Assembly: GCA_937995745.1 (NCBI GenBank)
Contig: CALKIU010000195.1
Location: 1-7,667 of the forward strand
Length of the DNA stretch: 7,667 nt
Direction: 5' to 3'
From: an uncultured Bacillaceae bacterium
Lineage (GTDB): Bacteria > Bacillota > Bacilli > Bacillales > Cytobacillaceae
In this document: piece by piece, positions 1 to 6,454 of the stretch
Layout of the letters: every line of letters begins with the position of its first letter
Position numbering within the stretch: the stretch's first letter is position 1
The notes under the pieces: model-generated
Told to the model about the DNA's origin: nothing
What the model saw: only the letters and a program-made list of their open reading frames with translations
Database searches by the model: none
Translations under genes and position numbers: made by a program

Positions 1-58
1 TAAAACGGTGGTTCTTTTTTTGTTTGGCTATTTACTATACTAGGTTCACTGTCCCACC

Positions 59-110
59 AAAAAATGGGATCGGGGCAAGGTGCAGCCGCCTTGCCCCATT
101 CCTTTTGAAA
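59..110. terminator. GC-rich hairpin, probable bidirectional terminator
   Basis: A perfect 9-bp stem GGGGCAAGG (72-80)/CCTTGCCCC (89-97) has an 8-base loop. To the right on the plus strand follows ATTCCTTTT. On the minus strand GATCCCA and then TTTTTT (64-59) follow. It is the first good stop signal met by minus-strand transcription after the DUF2357 gene, and it could also end a plus-strand gene lying left of the window. Confidence 0.5.
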
Positions 111-182
111 GAACGGCAAAATCAGTTAGAATGAACGGTTTTCAGGAAGACAGGAAAAATTTTTAACAGCCCTGAAATAGGT

Positions 183-213
183 ATGGAGAGACAAGCTCTC
201 CGTTTTCCTTTTG
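183..213 (+). terminator. Possible plus-strand terminator
   Basis: A stem GGAGAG/CTCTCC with loop ACAAG, extendable to 8 pairs with one G-T pair, is followed by GTTTTCCTTTTG. It would stop transcription coming from the left, converging on the minus-strand operon. The T-run is interrupted by two C, so termination may be partial. Confidence 0.4.
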
Positions 214-423
214 ATAAAGCAGGATCCGGATAAAGCTCGTCCACCAGCCGATTTCCGCGCTGTATTTTTAAGAGATCAAACAATGCCATATATATATAAA
301 GAAGGTACTTTTTTTCTGCAATCATTTAGAGGCTATATTGAACGCCTTTCCCTGCACTCTCCTATAATAAACTTTCCCTGATTCTTATGCTGGACATTTT
401 TCCCAAATTTTTTAACGGTCACC

Positions 424-442
424 CTATGGAATTCTCTCATAG
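424..442. other. Small inverted repeat next to the array
   Basis: CTATG and CATAG arms of 5 bases flank a 9-base loop. There is no T-run after it on either strand, so it is not a terminator by itself. It may be part of a folded RNA together with the neighbouring array, but a stem this short is weak support. Confidence 0.25.
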
Positions 443-489
443 CCTCTCTCTGGACTCTTCGCCAGGGAAAAATGACGAGTAAAACTGAA

Positions 490-602
490 TTCGCCAATAA
501 AAGAGGAGAATTCGCCAATAAATTGAGATTTTCGCCAATATATCGTGAAAAATCGCCAATATATTTTAAAATTCGCCAATATATCATGAAAAATCGCCAA
601 TA
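490..602. repeat. Six-copy tandem array of TCGCCAATA with 20/21-base period
   Basis: Exact copies of TCGCCAATA start at 491, 512, 532, 553, 573 and 594, giving start-to-start distances of 21, 20, 21, 20 and 21. The gaps are 12, 11, 12, 11 and 12 bases. Two gaps are nearly identical (TATCGTGAAAAA at 541-552 and TATCATGAAAAA at 582-593), showing a higher-order period of 41 bases. The first, second, third and fifth copies are preceded by T, the fourth and sixth by A. The spacing is close to two helical turns, so all copies would lie on about the same face of the DNA. Possible roles are binding sites for a regulator or an architectural protein, or a dispersed noncoding element. No protein reading of it is convincing. 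Confidence 0.9.
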
Positions 603-636
603 CGGTGATGTTCCTCACTCTTCAATCCTTCTTAAA

Positions 637-792
637 TTAGAATATATATACATATTTTTCTAGTAAAAGACAAACATACATCGTGAAATACCATAAACAG
701 GGAAATCTAATCTCATCTTCCAAACCCTTTTCCCAATTCCTCTCTATCTCCAATATAGCCAATGGATCAAATGCCCCTCTGTTCTTGTGCAT
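637..792 (-). CDS. Doubtful small ORF (51 codons) just downstream of the DUF2357 gene
   Basis: It opens with ATG at 792, preceded by GGAGG 4 bases upstream, and ends with TAA at 637-639. The predicted peptide is charged in the middle (EIERNWEKGLEDEIR) and aromatic and hydrophobic near the end (FPCLWYFTMYVCLLL, about residues 30-44), so a membrane-associated small protein is conceivable. It lies in the same frame as the DUF2357 gene, 18 bases past its TGA, so it could also be readthrough sequence or a decayed tail of that gene. I recognise no family, and an open stretch of this length is not rare by chance. Confidence 0.2.
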   Translation of the reverse strand: MHKNRGAFDPLAILEIERNWEKGLEDEIRFPCLWYFTMYVCLLLEKYVYIF

Positions 793-810
793 GCAGCCTC
801 CATACTCATT

Positions 811-3288
811 TCATGGAGTTCCTCGTGAGAGCATGTTAACCAGCATTCTAAAAACAGCCGTCGGGTTTGTTTTGAGCGTTTCCGCCGGAACTGTTCTCTT
901 GTCCCCATCCTTGTGAAATACAAGTTGTCCGCCTTCGATGGCAATGGAAATGTCCCTAATTCGATATTCCTTCACTCTTGTCGCTTCATCCACGTTCTCA
1001 GCATCCAGTTCGAGCTGAATCCGGTCCGACACCCTCCGCAGCGTCCGCCAGAGAGCCATTTCTTCCTTGGATTTCATAAACAGTTCCGGGAGTTCTTCCG
1101 CTTCTTTCAATTGATTCAGTGTCGTCATCAGGTAAGTAGCAATGCCATAACGAACAGGCTTTATCAACCGCGGCAAAGGAATCCAATGCTCCACCTCAAA
1201 GCGCGCGCGCCGCCCTTCCCAGCGTACATCGCAAATGCGGCCATACAGCGCCACGCCATTCTCCCCGGCAACCCCTTGTTTCACATATAATGCCACATAC
1301 CTTGCTTCCTGCCAGCCTTTTCGCAATACCCGCTCCGGCAGCCAATAAAACCGATTTTGAATAAAACGGACATAATTCGACCGATCGGCGACCAACCCGA
1401 CCAACACTTTTTCCTCCAAGCTGGAGCGCCACTCTTCTAATGTTCCAATTGGGAGAATTCCTTCTTTCTGCAGCTCTTCAGGATTTTTTTCGATGAGACG
1501 TTCCACGAGCCCCTCAACCAAAGTCGTCGCATTAGGCAAAAATGGAAGTCCTCCAACATTCACTTTATTGATGCTTTTGTAAAAATGATGCTCCTGATAG
1601 CTTTCCTCATCATTCCATGGAAAAAGAACATAGGCGCCAAAAGCCGTCCGTTCATACGGCCCGTCATTGGCAGCGACAATGGCATCCCGGTAGCGGTGCA
1701 TCGTGTTAATATCTTCTTCCATCGGACCGGGCATGCGATAATTTTCTTTATAAGAACTTCCTTCTTGAGCGTAGTCGATCCGGTATTTGGCATCAAAAAT
1801 ATAATTGTAATGGTAATCCTTTCCCTTTTTCTCAATACTCAGCATTGTATCGGGCCTTTGGGAAACCGTCGGAAGAGACCGTACAGACTTCTGGTATGTC
1901 AAAATGATCTCCTCGTTCGTAACAGGATGGCGGAACACTCTTCGTGCCTGCTTGTTTGTCTCCAAATTGACGAACAAACCGTCGCGGCGCACTTGGACAA
2001 TATCCTGGCTGACCAACGTATATTTCCGGGCAAGGATCTGGCCCAGTTTCAAAAATGTCCAATATTCATAAAGCTGGGCCACATCTTTCACGGACATACG
2101 GTACAACCGGCCCTGCAGGACGAGCCCCTTGGAAACTGTCAAATAGATTTGAAAAGCGTCCCGGTAACCGGGGGCCATCTGCAGCACAAGGCTCATCACC
2201 GACCGATCCAGTCTCCCCATCCGCCTCCAAAACGGCTGGTCCAGTTTCTTCTCCAGTTTCTTTTTCATCCCGGCAATATCATTCATCCATTCTTCATAAT
2301 GCACCTGTTCCCTGCGTTCAGTCTTCTTATTCAATTCCTTCTCAACCGCTTCCAGCAGACTGTCCAGCTTATGAATCAAACGTTCTATCATCCACTTCAC
2401 GTAACGGTTTTCCAGCGTGTCATTCGTTAATTCTTTCCGGACCCGCATCCCCTTTACCGGCATCACCGCTGTGTTCCCGATGTTGATGCCATTCGCGGCC
2501 TTGACAAAAAGATGAGGCTTCTTCCGGAGATAACTGCGGCAGTAGGAGTCCTGCTTTCCCAGTTGATCGCCCCGGGCATGCTCGTACACTTTTTGCAGCT
2601 GGTGATGAGGCTGCTGTTCAATTCTCTTAATGGCGTTTAAAAACGATTGAAAATGATAACGGATCAATCGGAAAAATTCCGTCTTCGATGGTTCTGCGTC
2701 ATGCTTGATCCCCGCTTTTAAATACGTTTTCCGGATAAAATGATAAGCCAGGTTGTAAATCTCCTCATTGACTTCTTCCAAAAGCTTCCGATAATCCGAC
2801 TTATAATCAATCTTCACGGGGAAAATTTCCAGGGTTACCTCTAAAACCGTGTCCCCGCCTTCCCTGATTTCAAAGGTGGTCAGGCCGACTTCATTTTGAA
2901 AATGCAAATTCCCCATGAGAATCGTCTGATTTCCGAGAGTGACGGGACTGACCGCCCGCCGGAGAAGCGGATGCTCATGGTAAAAGGAGAGTTCCTCACC
3001 ATTTTTCGGAATAACAATCACTTGGTAAATTCCGTTTTCGAAAAAAATCGGCCTCACATTCCCCGGAGCCGCCATCTCATCCCGATTGACATCGTACACC
3101 CGGATGTCCTCGATCCCTTCCCCGCTGACATCAAATTCCATCCCATCATGAAAATCGAGCTGCCGGTACTGACGGAGCCCTTCATAGCGCTCATGGTAAG
3201 GCTTTCCCTTGATCATTAAGGACAGTTTTTTAGTTTCAATATAGACCAGTTCCACTTCACTACGAGATCCAGAAAGAAGTGAAGCCAT
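811..3288 (-). CDS. DUF2357 protein with PD-(D/E)XK nuclease core (McrC-like partner)
   Basis: The predicted endonuclease subunit of the McrBC-type pair, 825 residues and soluble. Residues about 75-300 form the DUF2357 region, which in McrC-like proteins contacts the McrB ring. A long charged helical stretch (about 300-355, rich in K/E) suggests a coiled-coil spacer. The nuclease core is visible as E408 in LYEYWTF, P479-D480 in QRPDTML, D499-A-K501 in IFDAKYR, and MHRYRDAI (530-537); D480, D499 and K501 would bind metal and catalyse cleavage. From about 650 a beta-rich tail with VALYVKQG, VALYGRI and LPRLIKPVRYGI may be a small DNA- or ligand-binding barrel, which is inference. E. coli McrC is about 350 residues, so this is a much enlarged relative. 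Codon composition is GC-richer than the upstream genes. The start at 3288 is chosen over 3297 from ribosome-site spacing. The stop is TGA, with no terminator directly after it. Family assignment is strong; the substrate is unknown. Confidence 0.92.
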   Translation of the reverse strand: MASLLSGSRSEVELVYIETKKLSLMIKGKPYHERYEGLRQYRQLDFHDGMEFDVSGEGIEDIRVYDVNRDEMAAPGNVRPIFFENGIYQVIVIPKNGEELSFYHEHPLLRRAVSPVTLGNQTILMGNLHFQNEVGLTTFEIREGGDTVLEVTLEIFPVKIDYKSDYRKLLEEVNEEIYNLAYHFIRKTYLKAGIKHDAEPSKTEFFRLIRYHFQSFLNAIKRIEQQPHHQLQKVYEHARGDQLGKQDSYCRSYLRKKPHLFVKAANGINIGNTAVMPVKGMRVRKELTNDTLENRYVKWMIERLIHKLDSLLEAVEKELNKKTERREQVHYEEWMNDIAGMKKKLEKKLDQPFWRRMGRLDRSVMSLVLQMAPGYRDAFQIYLTVSKGLVLQGRLYRMSVKDVAQLYEYWTFLKLGQILARKYTLVSQDIVQVRRDGLFVNLETNKQARRVFRHPVTNEEIILTYQKSVRSLPTVSQRPDTMLSIEKKGKDYHYNYIFDAKYRIDYAQEGSSYKENYRMPGPMEEDINTMHRYRDAIVAANDGPYERTAFGAYVLFPWNDEESYQEHHFYKSINKVNVGGLPFLPNATTLVEGLVERLIEKNPEELQKEGILPIGTLEEWRSSLEEKVLVGLVADRSNYVRFIQNRFYWLPERVLRKGWQEARYVALYVKQGVAGENGVALYGRICDVRWEGRRARFEVEHWIPLPRLIKPVRYGIATYLMTTLNQLKEAEELPELFMKSKEEMALWRTLRRVSDRIQLELDAENVDEATRVKEYRIRDISIAIEGGQLVFHKDGDKRTVPAETLKTNPTAVFRMLVNMLSRGTP

Positions 3289-5896
3289 CCGATTCATGCC
3301 TCCTGAGCATTTCTAAAACTTTCCCGGCGCTGCGCGGATATTTTGCCGATAAAAGTTCTTCCGCATAATCGGGCTTATTCGGCACATATTCAATATCAGT
3401 AAAAAATTTATACAGTTCCCGGAGGACGTTGACAATCCGCTGGTCGCTGCCGGAAAGGCGGGGAAGAATTTTTTGCAAGATACAGAAATCGACGGCCTTG
3501 TTCTCTTCCAGAAGTCCCCCTTCAGCGTTATAAGCCAAATAATAACAGATCTCATCGCGGACCCGGTAGCCGACATGGGCATACATTTCTTGCAAAATTT
3601 TATTGATTTGAACCAGCATCTCACTGGCTTTTACGATTAAGTCCTCATGTTCCTCATAGGCATCTTTCAAGTTTAAATATTTGGAAGCAAAAAGCTTGTT
3701 ATCCACGTCCACCGGCTGGACCTCTTCTGTCCGCTTCAAAAAGTCCAGATTTTTCAAATCCACCTCATTGAATTCAATCGTATTGGCGCGGTCGAGGACC
3801 TTTTTGCTGAAAGGATGGGTCGTTTCATCCATGTTAACGGTTCCAATGATGTAAAGGTTTTCCGTCATGCGCACGTTTTTCCATGGCTGCCGGTTCGAAT
3901 CGGCGCCGGCTTCATTGCCTTCCGGAAAAAGATAAGAAGTGACAATTTTCCCATCTTCCCATTTGCGCGTTTCCATAACACTGAGAATGTCGCTGAAATA
4001 ATGCTCTACCCGGGCCAAATTCATCTCATCAAGCAAGACAAAATGAGGCTTATCCGGTTGTTCAGCAGCCCGCTGGATGACTTTCAAGAGCGGCCCTTCT
4101 TTAAAATCGCCTTTAATATCGGTGTAGCCGAGCAAATCGGAACTGTCATGCCAATCGGGCCGGACCGGAATCAATGTAAACCGACCATTATCTTCATTGG
4201 CACCGACACTTTCAGCAAACAACTGCACCATTTTGGTCTTCCCGGTTCCAGAAATGCCGGACAAAATGACAAACGGTTTCGTTTTCAAAGAAAGGAAAAG
4301 ATTAATGACATCCTCTATGTCATAAAGAAATCCTTTGCTGGTGATATAGGAGTGGATGTGTTCTACTAACTCTTTGTTATTCATGATCTTCTTCTTCTCT
4401 TCATTAATATTGAATCCCGGACCATCGGGAAAAACTGCATCTCCATATTCCGTTTTTGGGGCTGAATTTTTCAAAGCAATGTAATTTTCATATATCTCGA
4501 TCATTTCTTTTAAATCGGTGACGAGTTCTTGCTCGTCCGGTATACTTTCATAATCATACTTGATATAAGCTGCTGTGGAAAAAGCATATTCTCTTGCTTT
4601 TAGGCTATTTCCTAAATAGATTTCATCATCAATCTTCATTGGACTTGAGGGAGGAATTGTTCGGCGAATATCTGACTTAATTTCGACTATTTCCTCTTTC
4701 GATGTCTTAGTCACACCTTGCATGAAAGCTAAATAGACGGATTTCATATCTTCACTGAACAGATAACACAAATAATATCCCTTTTGAGTCGAATCTGTAA
4801 TTTTGCGATTCATGATCGCAATCCAAGGCACATAAGCCCAGTTACCCTGCCCAACGGAAGCCGTTACCAAGTACTGCTTTGAATCAATAAAGGGAAGGCG
4901 ATAAAATTCATCTGGGACTTCATTTCGAACATATGCGCCTAATGGATGTCCACGAAATCCCTCGCGTTTCGCTGTTAAATATTCAGTTATTATTTTTAAA
5001 AGAATCGCTCTGATATTGGACATGATTGACTTCTTTTGCCTTAACACTTCAAAATAATTTTGGGTTGGTCGCCATTCTTCATCGATGAGTTTGACATTTT
5101 CCAGCCATTTGAGCAGATTGTGAGTTCTAACTTCTGCGACCGATTCCACCATCCAATTATCTCCCGTAGAGCTTCTAACAAGTAACATTCCTAACTCGAT
5201 TAATATTTTCTTTTTTTCTTGGTTTGAAAATTCTCTTAGAAGTTCCAAACAAAACAGTGCAATTTGAAAATATTCTTTTTTTAAAATGAGATCTGCTAAA
5301 AATCGTTCTTTATCATTACTATTACTATAAGCATTTAACAATGCAGTATTTATATCATTGTCTTTATCTAAAAAGCCTAGTATTCTCAGATCTTGACGAG
5401 AATCAGATTTCAAATAATAGAGAGATGTAGTCGAACCGCCCGTTTGTTTGCTTAAATTTTTAGGATCATACTTCCCAATTCTAACTTCTTCTAAAAATTT
5501 AAGTAGATTATTGTAACTACGGCATGGTAAATCTTCTGTAACAAAAGTCTTTAAAGAAATGGCAATTTGGTTATTTACTTTCTTTACTTCAACAAAAGGG
5601 AACACAGAAAACAAGGCCATCACAAAGGATGACCTTCCTCTTGCTTTCCCAAGATCATTACTGGTAATTGTTCTTTTTTCAATGAAATTTTCACAGGCTT
5701 CTTTTAAGAGTTCTTTTTCTATCAATTGATAAGGTTCCGCACTTTCTCCATCTTGAAACTTCTTTTGGGATGCCTCTGTTTCTACATAAATTCCTTTATC
5801 ATCATCTACCTTCACAATTTTGTTTACTTTTTTCGCTGTCAGTGTTTTTACATACTCTAAACTTTTAGCTAATTCAAATACAAGAGTTTCGAGCAA
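3260..5896 (-). CDS. McrB-like AAA+ NTPase with MrcB_N (DUF3578) domain and extra N-terminal region
   Basis: The motor and recognition subunit of a McrBC-type modification-dependent restriction system. Residues 1-290 are not recognised: a mixed segment containing KARGRSSFVMALFS (about 84-97) and a helix-rich, winged-helix-like stretch (about 200-270). Residues about 295-472 match MrcB_N/DUF3578, with HPLGAYVRNE, GQGNW (349-353), PW (357-358) and KGYYLCYLFSEDMKSVYL. The AAA+ module follows: Walker A GISGTGKT (547-554), Walker B LLDEMNLARVE (D623/E624), GTVNMDETT (685-693) where E. coli McrB has NTAD, and LDRA with a probable arginine finger R703. E. coli McrB is 459 residues, so this protein is nearly twice as long, all of the excess N-terminal. 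It ends overlapping the DUF2357 nuclease gene, which implies translational coupling and a joint complex. The first 60% is clearly more AT-rich than the motor part. Assembly as a hexameric ring and use of GTP are family knowledge, not shown here. The alternative start is GTG 5905 (881 residues). Confidence 0.93.
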   Translation of the reverse strand: MLETLVFELAKSLEYVKTLTAKKVNKIVKVDDDKGIYVETEASQKKFQDGESAEPYQLIEKELLKEACENFIEKRTITSNDLGKARGRSSFVMALFSVFPFVEVKKVNNQIAISLKTFVTEDLPCRSYNNLLKFLEEVRIGKYDPKNLSKQTGGSTTSLYYLKSDSRQDLRILGFLDKDNDINTALLNAYSNSNDKERFLADLILKKEYFQIALFCLELLREFSNQEKKKILIELGMLLVRSSTGDNWMVESVAEVRTHNLLKWLENVKLIDEEWRPTQNYFEVLRQKKSIMSNIRAILLKIITEYLTAKREGFRGHPLGAYVRNEVPDEFYRLPFIDSKQYLVTASVGQGNWAYVPWIAIMNRKITDSTQKGYYLCYLFSEDMKSVYLAFMQGVTKTSKEEIVEIKSDIRRTIPPSSPMKIDDEIYLGNSLKAREYAFSTAAYIKYDYESIPDEQELVTDLKEMIEIYENYIALKNSAPKTEYGDAVFPDGPGFNINEEKKKIMNNKELVEHIHSYITSKGFLYDIEDVINLFLSLKTKPFVILSGISGTGKTKMVQLFAESVGANEDNGRFTLIPVRPDWHDSSDLLGYTDIKGDFKEGPLLKVIQRAAEQPDKPHFVLLDEMNLARVEHYFSDILSVMETRKWEDGKIVTSYLFPEGNEAGADSNRQPWKNVRMTENLYIIGTVNMDETTHPFSKKVLDRANTIEFNEVDLKNLDFLKRTEEVQPVDVDNKLFASKYLNLKDAYEEHEDLIVKASEMLVQINKILQEMYAHVGYRVRDEICYYLAYNAEGGLLEENKAVDFCILQKILPRLSGSDQRIVNVLRELYKFFTDIEYVPNKPDYAEELLSAKYPRSAGKVLEMLRRHESDGFTSFWIS
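3299..3304 (-). promoter_or_regulatory. AGGAGG Shine-Dalgarno inside the mcrB-like 3' end
   Basis: A consensus AGGAGG sits inside the last codons of the mcrB-like gene. It is 1 base from the ATG at 3297, too close to use, and 10 bases from the ATG at 3288. The second ATG is therefore the more likely start of the nuclease, with a 29-base gene overlap. Confidence 0.6.
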
Positions 5897-5899
5897 ATG

Positions 5900-5908
5900 C
5901 CTCACCTC
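5900..5908 (-). promoter_or_regulatory. Shine-Dalgarno GAGGTGAGG favouring a TTG start at 5896
   Basis: GAGGTGA is a 7-base match to the complement of the Bacillus 16S rRNA 3' end. The GTG at 5905 lies inside this site and so is poorly placed as a start, whereas the TTG at 5896 sits 5 bases after GAGGTGA. An in-frame TGA just upstream excludes longer forms. Confidence 0.6.
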
Positions 5909-5943
5909 AAATTTTCATCAATATTGCATGTTAAAAGTATTTC

Positions 5944-5949
5944 ATTATA
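5944..5949 (-). promoter_or_regulatory. Possible internal -10 box ahead of the mcrB-like gene
   Basis: A perfect TATAAT lies in the gap between the DUF6884-like gene and the mcrB-like gene. The best-spaced -35 is poor (TTAGGT, 16 bases upstream), and the gap is very AT-rich. An 8-base palindrome CAATATTG (5919-5926) lies just downstream and could be an operator. Both could be chance. Confidence 0.2.
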
Positions 5950-5960
5950 AATAATACATC

Positions 5961-6386
5961 CTATGACCTAATATGCTTGGAATAAAATTGCTGCTGCTGT
6001 CCAATCGACTTCCCTTTTAATGGAACATGACAACAGATTCCTTTTTCTTCGAGAGCAGGAAGTAGGAACTCCCGGTATTTTTTTCCTGCATAAAAATCAA
6101 TTTGCTGTATGTTTAAGTTCAACTCGTCTATTTGCTTTAAAACGAAATAAGCCCAACGTTTTCTCTCAGAAATTTTCATATCATTTAAAGTAACGTCATA
6201 CGGCGCGATCAGTTCTTCTTTCTCTAATAATCCGTATTTTGCCGATAAAATAAACCAATCATCATAACTGCATTGTTCGATGTACGCAATCGCTTTTCTA
6301 AATAGATGAGATTTTTGGTACATCCGTTTTGCAGGACAGGGATAATCTTCCTTCAATTTTGTACAACTTACAAATGCTATTTTCAT
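5961..6386 (-). CDS. DUF6884-like protein (YaaA-like motif pattern), 141 aa
   Basis: A small soluble protein without signal peptide or membrane segment. Recognisable features are the N-terminal strand ending in VSCTK (residues 6-10), a basic PAKRMYQ segment followed by LFRKA (18-32), the core WFILSAKYGLL (44-54), PYD (62-64), YAGKKYREFL (99-108) and a C-terminal PLKGKSIGQQQ (122-132). I recognise this order of motifs as DUF6884. Members commonly sit in phage and defence loci and have no assigned biochemical function that I know of. The overall look recalls YaaA, but I cannot show homology. The start at 6386 gives MKIAFVSC, as expected for the family, whereas starting at 6428 adds 14 unconserved residues. 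It is the first gene after the predicted promoter, and no terminator separates it from the mcrB-like gene about 64 bases downstream, so co-expression is likely. Its role in the restriction system is inferred only from context. Confidence 0.8.
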   Translation of the reverse strand: MKIAFVSCTKLKEDYPCPAKRMYQKSHLFRKAIAYIEQCSYDDWFILSAKYGLLEKEELIAPYDVTLNDMKISERKRWAYFVLKQIDELNLNIQQIDFYAGKKYREFLLPALEEKGICCHVPLKGKSIGQQQQFYSKHIRS

Positions 6387-6396
6387 CTCTATATGG

Positions 6397-6402
6397 CCCC
6401 TT
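6397..6402 (-). promoter_or_regulatory. Shine-Dalgarno AAGGGG deciding the DUF6884 start
   Basis: AAGGGG lies 10 bases upstream of the ATG at 6386. The earlier in-frame ATG at 6428 has no ribosome site and overlaps the predicted -10 box, so the shorter protein is preferred. Confidence 0.5.
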
Positions 6403-6423
6403 ACCAGAGTTAGTGTTAAATTG

Positions 6424-6452
6424 ATCATAACATTTTCAAAATCAAATATTAA
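6424..6452 (-). promoter_or_regulatory. Sigma-A-type promoter with extended -10 for the DUF6884-mcrBC-like operon
   Basis: On the minus strand, a -10 box TATGAT (6429-6424, 5/6 match) is preceded by TGT, giving an extended -10 TGnTATGAT. A -35 box TTAATA (6452-6447, 4/6 match) lies 17 bases upstream. Transcription would start near 6417, leaving about a 30-base leader before the ATG at 6386. It starts two bases past the poly-T of the helicase terminator, a typical position for an independent unit. The area is AT-rich, so chance matches are possible, but the position, spacing and TGn element agree. Confidence 0.55.
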
Positions 6453-6454
6453 CG

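Larger units (their letters stand above)
1..636. other. Gene-free left flank
   Basis: No credible gene is seen here. The stretch holds two hairpin/T-run signals, a repeated CTTTCCCTG (346-354 and 372-380, 26 bases apart), the small inverted repeat at 424-442 and the TCGCCAATA array. The open frames that cross it lack good ribosome sites or merely translate the repeat array. No transposase, tRNA or CRISPR repeat is recognisable. Confidence 0.6.

Noticed and set aside
122..325. 67-codon minus-strand frame
   Set aside because: It has no clear ribosome site, resembles no family I know, and contains a terminator-like hairpin.
490..602. CRISPR array
   Set aside because: The repeats are only 9 bases, the gaps 11-12 bases and partly identical to each other, and no cas genes are visible.
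490..602. Plasmid replication origin with iterons
   Set aside because: The direct repeats fit, but no replication initiator gene, DnaA-box cluster or partition gene is seen in the window, so I keep it only as a possible binding array.
333..663. Several frames across the repeat array on both strands
   Set aside because: Their peptides mostly translate the 9-base repeat (FANK, YIGE, IYWR patterns) and are repeat artefacts.
1198..1212. Alternating GC run as possible Z-DNA or recombination site
   Set aside because: It simply encodes Arg-Arg-Ala-Arg in the DUF2357 protein, and no other signal supports a special role.
1585..2430. 281-codon plus-strand frame
   Set aside because: It lies antisense to the PD-(D/E)XK core of the DUF2357 gene, where protein motifs are clear on the minus strand; the composition is that of a shadow frame.
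3815..4369. 184-codon plus-strand frame
   Set aside because: Antisense to the Walker A/B region of the mcrB-like gene, with no recognisable protein.
6387..6428. N-terminal extension of the DUF6884-like protein from ATG 6428
   Set aside because: It has no ribosome site, overlaps the predicted -10 box, and adds residues not typical of the family.
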